From contig CM054117.1 in NCBI GenBank assembly GCA_028673005.1, positions 2,666,001 through 2,730,000 on the forward strand: a DNA stretch of 64,000 bases. The letters are read 5' to 3'. The translations under genes were made by a program, and so were the position numbers. The notes under the pieces were generated by a model, which was not told where the DNA came from, ran no database searches, and saw only the letters and a program-made list of their open reading frames with translations. The stretch is from Tanypteryx hageni. Taxonomy: Eukaryota > Arthropoda > Insecta > Odonata > Petaluridae. This document shows, piece after piece, positions 56,846 to 64,000 of the stretch (within the stretch, counting starts at the first letter, position 1; the number at the start of each line of letters is the position of its first letter).

Positions 56846-58153
56846 CGAGGTGTGTACAAAAAGTTCGTGCACTCGGTTCACCAAAAATCCAAATTAAATT
56901 ATTCTGGAATGGGGATGTGGTCACCCTCGAAGTACTCTCTCCCTGACAGAATGCACTTGGTTCAACGCTTCTTCCATTCGTGAAAGCCGTGCTGCATGTC
57001 CTCCTTTGTTAATCCCTTTAGGAGCTTCGTCGTTTCTCGTTTTATGGTATCAACATCCACAAAATGTTCACCCCGCATAATATTTTTCACTTTAGGGAAC
57101 AGGTAGAAGTAACAGGGTGCTACATCAGGCGAATAGGGAGGGTGGTCCATGGTAGTGATTTTGTTTTTGGCCAAAAACTCACGCGTAACGAGCGCGGTGT
57201 GCAAATGTGCATTGTCCTGATGCAGGATCCACGCGTTCTCTGCCCACAATTCGGGTCATGAACGTCGCACACATTCACGCAGACGCTTCAAGACTTTCAA
57301 CATAGAATTTTGCATTAACAGTTTGACCTGCTGGAACTCCACGAATATAAAAAAAACGATGAGCATGTTCTTGATTTTTGAACAACTCTTGCGTGCTTTT
57401 TTGGTGCGAGGCGAACCAGGGTGCTTCCACTCTTCCCTCTGCCTTTTTGTTTCAGGGTCATACTCGTAAATCCAGGATTCGTCTCCAGTTATCACCCTTT
57501 CGAGAAAATTTGGATCCTGGGCACTCTCGATCCAGTCATTGCAAGAATCAACACGTCCTTGTTTTGCTCGTCAGTCAAAACTTTTGGAACAATTTTTGCA
57601 CACAGCTTCCGCATGGTCAAATCTTCTTTTAAAAATGTCTGAACACTACCGTTACTTATTCCAAGTATTTCTGCAATAATTCTAGTGGTAATTCGACGGT
57701 CTGCCTTCACCAAATCGTAACCACGTTGAATGTTTTTATCGACACCTGATGTTGAAGGGCGCCCCGCTCGTGAATCGTCATCGACACTCTCCCTACCCTC
57801 CTTGAACCGGTCCACCCATTTATACATTTATACACAGTTCTACGCTCCATAGCAGACTCACCATACACCATTTCCAACATTTGAAGAATTTCCTGGCCGT
57901 TTCTGCCAAGGTTTACGAGAAATTTGATGTTGGTTCTTTGCTCGGTTAAAATGTCTCGCTCCATTCCGCCGACACGACCATAAGTACGTCCACAAAAACA
58001 GACACCAAAAGCAGAGATCTCACTCGACCATGAACAAACTTTTACTGAGGACACGTGAGGCTTCCCCCTAGACGTCGCACCACTGTAGAAACTTACAGCG
58101 TTGACATGTCGGCAGAAAAAAATTCAATGCACGAACTTTTTGTACACACCTCG
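56846..58153 (-). mobile_element. mariner element, both ends present
   Basis: CGAGGTGTGTACAAAAAGTT at the left and the same bases on the complement at the right, continuing CGTGCA, are inverted repeats of about 26 bases. TA flanks both ends (56844-56845 and 58154-58155). The length of 1308 bp is normal for mariner. Confidence 0.95.
56962..57964 (-). pseudogene. mariner transposase, frameshifted
   Basis: ATG at 57964 opens MERDILTEQRTNIKFLVNLG; then TVYKWVDRFKEGRESVDDD and RAGRPST (DNA-binding part), ITGDESWIYEYDPETKRQ (first catalytic Asp), LHQDNAHLHTA (second Asp) and YSPDVAPCYFYLFPKVK (third Asp, D34D spacing region; the usual CDFFLFP reads CYFYLFP, so a conserved Asp has become Tyr). It ends with GFHEWKKR. 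Frameshifts at about 57830, 57500 and 57255 and the lost Asp make it inactive. Confidence 0.93.
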
Positions 58154-58274
58154 TATAATACTATTTTGTACTAGATTAATTGCCTATCAAAGTAAGATGG
58201 TATCTTAATTATAAAAAGTTAGGTATAACAGTTTTATCTCACAATGGCTTTATTCCCAAGCTCCTATGTTATGC
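58154..58274. other. Short spacer
   Basis: AT-rich spacer between mariner and repeat W. Confidence 0.5.
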
Positions 58275-58900
58275 AAAAAAATCTGATGTGGCCACCACAT
58301 GACTTTCTCCATTCCTGTAATATTTCTAAAAATTCCAAATAGGTTGAATGCTAATAAATATTTTAAGGAACTGTGAGAAAAATGCAAAGGCTTCACAAAG
58401 AAAAGAAATAAACTCAAACCATAGCCTTCTGATATTGGATATAGCCCTGAAACTCCATCAATTAAGAAAATAAAAAGGAACATTACTAAGTGTGAAGTAT
58501 AGTTAATGGTTTTAGGCTCACTTGGTGAAATTTCTTCATAATGTAAAAATAAAGAGACTGCATTGCAACGAAACCTAGGTCGTTTTGAATAAAATTTATG
58601 TTGAATTACAATAAATCTCTTTATTTTTACATTAATTGTAGAGTAACAAATTCTACAAGGGAAGGTTCGACTTTGTGGAAAGATTCCATAACGCAAATAA
58701 AAACGAATGTTGTAAAACATTGTTGTACAAGAGTCGTTTTTCTTTACTTTAAGTGCAAAGTGTTTACAATAGTTGCCGGTAGGTGGTGTGGTGATAGCAG
58801 TTAAAAAAATATAGATTTTTAATATCTTTTAAAAAATGCATCATTTGAGAAAATGTTTCGAACAAAGGTTGCAGAAAATTAAATTACCTACCACTATTAT
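58275..58900 (-). repeat. Unnamed repeat family W, copy with an inserted hairpin segment
   Basis: TCTGATGTGGCCACCACATG to GGAACATTACTAAG matches the copy at 9952; similarity resumes at about 58746 with TGCAAAGTGTTTACAATAG. Between them lie about 240 unrelated bases with an 18-bp perfect inverted repeat (58540-58557 and 58616-58633). The minus strand gives the longest version of the W peptide: LYPISEGYGLSLFLFFV, FNLFGIFRNI and MEKVMWWPHQIF in one frame. Confidence 0.75.
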
Positions 58901-59171
58901 TATTAGTATTATAGTATTATATTGTTAGTGGAAATTTACAAGTTTCTTTTTCATTTAAATGGAATCTTTCCACAAAGTGGAGCCTTCCCAAGTGGACTTT
59001 GTTAACTATTATTCCAGTAATTTTTTTTACATATATCAAGCATATACAGTAAAACCACGTATTTACGTTATCGAAATGTATGTTTTCCTGCTATTTACAA
59101 CATTTTATATGGGTCACATCAATTTTCCTATGATTCCAATTTAAGTAAAACCCTGTATTTACATTGTTTCT

Positions 59172-59566
59172 AGGGATGGGACGATCGGTTCCTCGGTTCT
59201 GCCAGTTCTCTCAAGAACCGAAATAACTGGAACTGACTGTTTACAATCTGGTTCTTTGGTTCCGATCCTCATTTCAATAAAAAATAATTGCGACTAGTAA
59301 TTTTGAATAGATACCCCGCGGTTACTTTTAAATTTAATCAATTTATTGTGAACCCTAACAACAAAGCCATGTCGGACATTTGGAACAACTTCAGAATTGA
59401 CAGTACAAATGACAAATATGCTATATGTAACTACTGTAAAGCTAGAATATCCCGTGATGTACCAAAAAGCACTTCTAACCTAAAACAAGTTAGGAAAGTG
59501 TACAGTGTATCACAAATAGGCGCGTTTCGTGCGATGGAGTATTTGAAGCTATACGATATAATTTGA
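59172..59566 (+). pseudogene. hAT transposase N-terminal fragment with BED finger
   Basis: TAGGGATGGGACGATCGGTTC at 59171 resembles a hAT end. The frame from about 59369 reads MSDIWNNFRIDSTNDKYAI, CNYCKARISRD and STSNLKQ: the BED zinc finger, with the two Cys present and the closing His pair missing. It is cut short at 59566; no catalytic domain follows. Confidence 0.65.
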
Positions 59567-60073
59567 CCGAACACACTCCATCTCTGTCTATTAAAAATTT
59601 CTTCTACCCCCTTAATTGCTGCATCAATAAACATATTACTTAATTTTAATGACTAAATAGGTACTGCAAAACGAAATATCAGAAATGCCACGAAAATATT
59701 CAATTTTTATTTACCGATTTATTTTCTGATCAGTTTTAATCAACCAAACAATGGAAAATTATTTAAAACATACCTCACTTGAGTTCAGTAGTTGTAATAT
59801 TTATGTTTACATTATTTTCTTTGCTGTAGATTTCATTCCGTTTACAAAATCTGTCATGCACACCTAAGGAATTAAATGAATTTTGTAATTATAGCAGATC
59901 TTATTTACTTCAGTAACCAAAAATATTGTTTATGTTAACAGCAATTAAGTTGCTATGCATGTCTATGCATGAATTTTTCTAAGTTCAAAGCGAATTACGA
60001 CTTTCTTGTTCGATTTTCTTGATAAAGGCTACTTCTACGATAATAATATAATAGGAATGCCTAAAGACCGAGA
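59567..60073. other. AT-rich interval without a supported gene
   Basis: Nothing recognised. Confidence 0.5.
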
Positions 60074-60385
60074 TCAGATTAATCCAAGTATGGAAAGGTG
60101 TACTTCATGTCTGAGTGCACAGAGTTTCCAAATGCGTTCTATGATATCGACAAATTTTGGTAAAATTCCACAAATTTTATCAAATACATCCTGCGGTTCC
60201 CGAGTTGAAACAGGTACATCATAAGCTACATGTAGTTCTTCATGTAAAGTGGTCGTAATTACCAAAATTGAAATTGGTTGACAAATTTTAGTAAAACTAC
60301 CCAATCCAGAAAAAAATGAATTTAGTATTTTGTAAAGAACCCACTTTAGTAACACACAGAATGGGCGACTGGTTTTGACTAACAC
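60074..60385 (-). other. Unrecognised open frame, 103 residues
   Basis: An open minus-strand frame with protein-like composition in an otherwise AT-rich area: SRPFCVLLKWVLYKILNSFF, then SILVITTTLHEELHVAYD, VPVSTREPQDVFDKICGILP and KFVDIIERIWKLCALRHE. I know no family with these blocks. It could be an exon, a relic of a transposon ORF, or a pseudogene. No good splice sites were identified, and a LINE fragment follows at 60395. Confidence 0.3.
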
Positions 60386-60394
60386 ATAGTCATC

Positions 60395-61360
60395 ATTTTG
60401 AACATAAAGTTAGAGACTGGTGTCAAATATGGAAATTAACACCAAATCCTAATAAATGTACGCTTCTCTCTTTCACTCTACGAAAAAAGCCTATCGCTAC
60501 TTTCTATTCCCTTAGTGACACTCCAATCCGGAAGGTCTTCTCTCAAAAAGATCTTGGCGTAATCTTTGATACAAAATTATCTTTCTCTCTCCACATTGAT
60601 AAAACCACATCTAAGGCCATGTCTATTCTTAGTCTTCTATACCGATTTAAGGAGATAAATGAACCTTTAGCACTTAAATCATTTTTCTCAGCCTTCCTTC
60701 TCCCAATCCTGGACTACTGCTGTCCCGTGTGGGCCACAGCATCTCCGACTACACTCAAGTGTCTTGATCGTCCATTAAATTTCTTCCTTGCGATCGCGAG
60801 GAACCGTGTTCCTGCCTTCCGTTTGCTAAGTAAACAAGGTGTTCTCGCCGCTCTTAAACTGCGTCCTCTGCATCTCAGGCGGCAATATTTTGATTTCCAT
60901 TTCATTCACACTGCGGTGAATGGTCTCTACAGGTCCACTGATATTTGTTCTTTTTTTTCTCTACGTGTCCCATCACGTTCCACTCGTTTGTGCTCTCTCT
61001 TTCATCTTCCGCATTTCCGGCTATCTATATCCCAAAGGTCGCTTTTTTACCGCATTCCCACCTCATTTAATGCTTTACAAAAGGTAGCACCCTCGCTGGA
61101 TATTACATGTAGGTCCTCGCTCCTCCGTGCCTCCACAGGTGGCGAATGTCTCTGAAAAGCTGTCTTGTTTCTGTAATTTTTATTTTCATTACATCCATCT
61201 TATGTGTGTTAATTTCTGTTTTTATATATATTTTGATATGTATAGGTATTTTGTTATATATATATATATATTTTTTTAAATATTGTTTTGGGTGTATCCA
61301 ATGTAAAGGCCAATGTGCTGTTTTTGGACCAAAATAAATAAATAAATAAATAAATTTAAC
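60395..61360 (+). pseudogene. LINE A-type 3' fragment
   Basis: Opens with WCQIWKLTPNPNKCTLLSFT, then SQKDLGVIFDTKLSFSLH, FFSAFLLPILDYCCPVWA and LRVPSRSTRLCSLFH, the C-terminal arm of a Jockey/CR1-type RT, ending at 61155. The same blocks are in LINE A (LGVLTDTKLNF, AISYCSPIW, VPSRSTQLSHL). The 3' UTR ends in (AAAT)n at about 61330-61355. The frame is open throughout, so it is younger than LINE A, but the RT core is absent. Confidence 0.87.
61256..61271. repeat. Short (TA)n tract
   Basis: Short TA run inside the LINE 3' UTR. Confidence 0.8.
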
Positions 61361-61374
61361 CAGCATTACGATTA

Positions 61375-62567
61375 TTAATAAAAGAAAGATTCTTCTCCAG
61401 AAACTTGAAGGCCTTACTTCTACGCATCTGAAAAATTCTGCCCACTCTCCACCTCCCACTCCTATAACCCCCTCCAAGCACTCCTTCCATGACCATGTCC
61501 TCAACCTTTCCCAAACCAAATTCGCCCCCAGTGAAATAGATTTCCTGAATTTAGGACTGAAACGTAACTGACGTAACCTCTCTCCCTCCTCCAAAGACTT
61601 CAAAAACCTAGCATTGGACTGTGAAATTGCCTTCTCCCATGAAAACAAAGCAGTTAAATATTCAGTTGCCCAAACCATTTCCTCCCATATCGCGAAGACT
61701 CCCACCGCCAGTGTCTATCAATCCGTGCGACGTACTGTTAAAGATATTATGGATACCCTCTCCAAGGAGGATCTCGTCATCAGCAAAGCGGACAAAGAAG
61801 CTGCATGGTGATCCTGAAGAAATCAGACTACTTCCAGAAATGCTTGGACTTCATCCACGTTAACAACATTACCCCTGCCTCAAAGATCCCACTAACAACT
61901 TCCATCTGAAAATTAAGAATGCCATTTCCTCGTACCCATCACTTTTCCCCCAACATTCCTCCTTTAAAGCCCTACATATGAACCCTCTTGCACCTAGGCT
62001 ATACGGCCTCCCTAAGATTCATCAACCCAGAATTCCCATCCAGCCGTTGGTCTCTAGTGTATCCTCGCAGTCCATAAACTTGCCTATCAAGTGAACAATT
62101 GGTTTAGAGAGTTCACCCGATTCCTCCCGAAATAGTGTGAAAAATTCCATTAACCTCGCCAATAAACTGAAACCCTTGGTTTTAACCCCCAACTCCAAAC
62201 TTGTGTCCTTTGATGTGAAGAATTTGTTTACTAGTGTACCCCTGTCCGAATCCCTACGTCTTGCCAAAGATATTCTTGTGTCATCAGATACTCCCATGAA
62301 CCTAGTGACAGAACTTTGCACTTTGTGTGCCTTTCCCAAAATTATTTTCTCATTCAAAATGTGTTTTACGAACAATCCGAAGGACTGGCAATGGGCTCTC
62401 CGCCCTCACCACTCCTCTTCGCCGATATTTTTATGGACGCTTTAGATAAGAAATTGTTTAATTCCACTCAACCTTTCACCAATAATATATTGATTTGGTG
62501 TCGCTATGTAGATGATATTTTTTTTATTTGGAATGGTAGTAGTAGACAACTGAGTAATTTTGCCTTC
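61375..62567 (+). pseudogene. Second Penelope-like element, RT part, broken
   Basis: Plus-strand PLE of a different subfamily. N-terminal region FAPSEIDFLNLGLKRN and LSKEDLVISKADKE (61500-61800), then YGLPKIHQPRIPIQPLVS (about 62010), VSFDVKNLFTSVPL (first Asp), LAMGSPPSPLLFADIFMD and WCRYVDDIFFIW (Asp pair, about 62510). At least five frame changes. It breaks off at 62567, where repeat R begins, so thumb and GIY-YIG are missing. Its 5' end lies just after the (AAAT)n tail of the LINE fragment. Confidence 0.9.
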
Positions 62568-62985
62568 GAGACGGAAATAGGTATGGACTCTTTTGGGTGA
62601 AAACTTCAAAACCTCCTACGTAAATCAAAATAGCAGAGCATAAACAGCGCACCTAGATACAGAAATACTATTTACTCTTTGAACCAATTATGAATGCTAT
62701 TGAAAAGATGTTCTAGTTTCGCGCTGTCACATTTTAAACCTTTTGACTCAAATTCTGCTCCTTGGCTCCCACAATTTGCAATTAAATTTAAGTTAATTTG
62801 TAATTTGTTGTAATTCAAATTACCGTATTGTCCCGAATATAATGCAATGTTTTTTTCCAAAAAATGAAATTTTACAAGTAGCCCATACGTTATATTTGAG
62901 TACATACTAGTGATTTTAAAGATCGTAAAATCGTTTTGAAAATCACCGCCCATTCCGCACGTCTGCTTAAGTGATGCAAGATATT
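62568..62985 (+). repeat. Unnamed repeat family R, copy 2
   Basis: Matches 55151-55560 from GAGACGGAAATA to AGTGATGCAAGAT, including CCTTGGCTCCCAC and TATTGTCCCGAATATAA. It follows directly on the PLE RT and is not followed by the minisatellite. Confidence 0.75.
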
Positions 62986-63029
62986 TGTTACATTGTAGAC
63001 ATTATGCGTACATGTTACAATGTACACCA

Positions 63030-63640
63030 ACTCCCTGCTTAACACTGTCCTAATAAACACTGTTCCGCATTAACGCTGAAAATAATTTAATACTTTTTCC
63101 GAATTGTACTCGTTCGTTCCACATTAATGCTGTGCATTTACAACACAAAAGACGTCAGTATTTGCAGTTGCTTGATGGTACTGTGTACACTTTTCAATGT
63201 TTTTGTAGGCCAAAATATAGAGTGAACTTGGTTTAAATTATATTTTCCCTTTAAATAAAAAGACCATGAGTGATAACCAGTGGTCAGAGGAGAAAAAGAG
63301 GAAAACTTAACTCTCGAGGTTAAATTAGAGGTTTTACGGCGACTAAAAGCTGGAGAGCACCAACATTTGTTTGTTTTTTGTTTATTGCTCCATTTTCGAC
63401 TGTTCAGTTTTTAAAAAAAATAATAGCAAGATATTTGAATTCTTTCTTTATTTGGTCTCATTCCATGTTCCTTTATTTATCAAGCACATGCGTTAAATTT
63501 TTTAGGTTGGCTGGGAACCACTCTCTCGTAATAACATGGTGTCTTATGGGAAAATAGGACTTGCACTTCACGAATTTGCATTTCATGTCAGTTTTCCAGA
63601 ACCAATTATTCGCAAAATTCAAAAAGCTGGTGGAAATGAA
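63030..63640 (+). pseudogene. Tigger-like fragment, internally deleted
   Basis: An ATG near 63266 opens SDNQWSEEKKRKT, and after a one-base shift LTLEVKLEVLRRLKAGE, the N-terminal helix-turn-helix block of Tigger transposases. The rest of the protein is absent. Upstream, CTGCTTAACACTG and downstream, on the complement, TTGCGAATAATTGGTTCTGG look like Tigger subterminal sequence, but I could not pair the ends. Confidence 0.6.
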
Positions 63641-63738
63641 TAAATATATACTTTTTATAAACTAAGTTCTTTTAACAATAATTTTATTGTTAGTCATACT
63701 GTAACAAATGAGCGAGTTTAAAAGTAAAATCAGTTTAG

Positions 63739-63960
63739 CTATTTTTCCTTTTCCCTCAATTCGCAATGACCTGAAGAGTTGACTCCGACGGTAAACAAAC
63801 AAGGATTTAGCGAGAAGAACCAAGCACTAAATACGTATTTCGAGAGCCAAGCTCTCATCATTAGTAGCTCTGGAAGAAGAATGGGGTCTGTTGGGTTGCA
63901 TAAGGGAATTTGAACTGTTGACAGTTGGCGAAAAAGTGAAGACAAACGTCATGGGTGTCG
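63739..63960 (-). mobile_element. Probable PLE terminus of a third subfamily
   Basis: Contains a hammerhead-like motif (63825-63870) with the same layout as the one at 53069. No PLE protein is visible before the window ends, so the assignment rests on the ribozyme-like motif. Confidence 0.45.
63825..63870 (-). ncRNA. Hammerhead-ribozyme-like motif, second candidate
   Basis: On the minus strand: GCTA (63865-63868), CTAATGA (63858-63864; consensus has CTGATGA), one extra T, a perfect 6-bp stem II GAGAGC-TTG-GCTCTC (63842-63856), GAAA (63838-63841), the palindrome ATACGTAT (63831-63838) as stem III, T at the cleavage position (63830), then TAGT (63826-63829), which pairs with GCTA. Layout, including one extra base before stem II, equals the candidate at 53069. 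The G to A change in the core would probably lower or abolish activity. Confidence 0.5.
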
Positions 63961-64000
63961 TCATAACACAAAACACACATCACAGGAAATACAAACAAGA

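Overview
This is an AT-rich piece of an animal genome, most likely an arthropod. It is almost entirely transposon sequence, with one recognisable host gene. The eukaryotic signs are spliced exons with GT/AG borders, long (TA)n microsatellites, and many classes of decayed transposon. I see no rRNA, no intact tRNA gene, no CRISPR array and no bacterial-style operon. The arthropod assignment is inferred from the transposon mix (R4/Dong-like, RTE, Penelope-like, mariner, piggyBac, Tigger) and from the host protein; I cannot name a genus.

Host gene. Two minus-strand exons (39804-40038 and 32140-32298) encode the end of a PHR domain of the BTBD1/BTBD2 type. Splice sites and reading phase agree across a 7.5 kb intron. 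That intron holds a 5.5 kb block (33389-38900) that is nearly the same as the first 5.6 kb of the window. The first 3550 bp of the two copies look identical; after that they differ by about 4 percent. The breakpoint lies inside an RTE retrotransposon.

Layout. 1-5618: duplicated block with a LINE endonuclease relic, tRNA-like SINE heads, an inverted RTE relic and a nearly intact RTE element. 5640-7576: Penelope-like element (PLE) running into (TA)n. 9.7-10.3 kb: an unnamed repeat. 10.46-11.5 kb: hAT element. 12.46-14.2 kb: PLE terminus, Helitron-like end, Tigger relic. 14.77-16.08 kb: IS630/Tc1-type element. 16.8-22.56 kb: two LINEs, the second split by a hAT element. 22.6-29.9 kb: an R4/Dong-like LINE split by a complete-ended Tigger. 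30.1-31.9 kb: MITE, Tigger end, unnamed repeat. 32.1-40.0 kb: host gene. 40.4-45.0 kb: minisatellite repeat, Tigger, hAT MITE. 45.1-49.0 kb: Gypsy LTR element, 3' truncated. 49.4-50.9 kb: LINE tail and piggyBac relic. 51.6-55.0 kb: LINE interrupted by a PLE terminus carrying a hammerhead-ribozyme-like motif. 55.1-56.1 kb: unnamed repeat and 16-bp minisatellite. 56.85-58.15 kb: mariner. 58.3-64 kb: unnamed repeats, hAT, LINE, PLE and Tigger relics.

The transposons record a clear order of insertion: Tigger within R4 within the tail of a LINE that itself carries a hAT. Hardly any element looks able to move by itself. The best preserved is the RTE at 2580-5574, which has all endonuclease and reverse transcriptase residues but one frame break.

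The most interesting signals are the PLE termini (hammerhead-like cores next to (TA)n), the sharp identity step in the duplication, a Helitron-type 3' end shared by two copies, and several short repeat families that I could not name.
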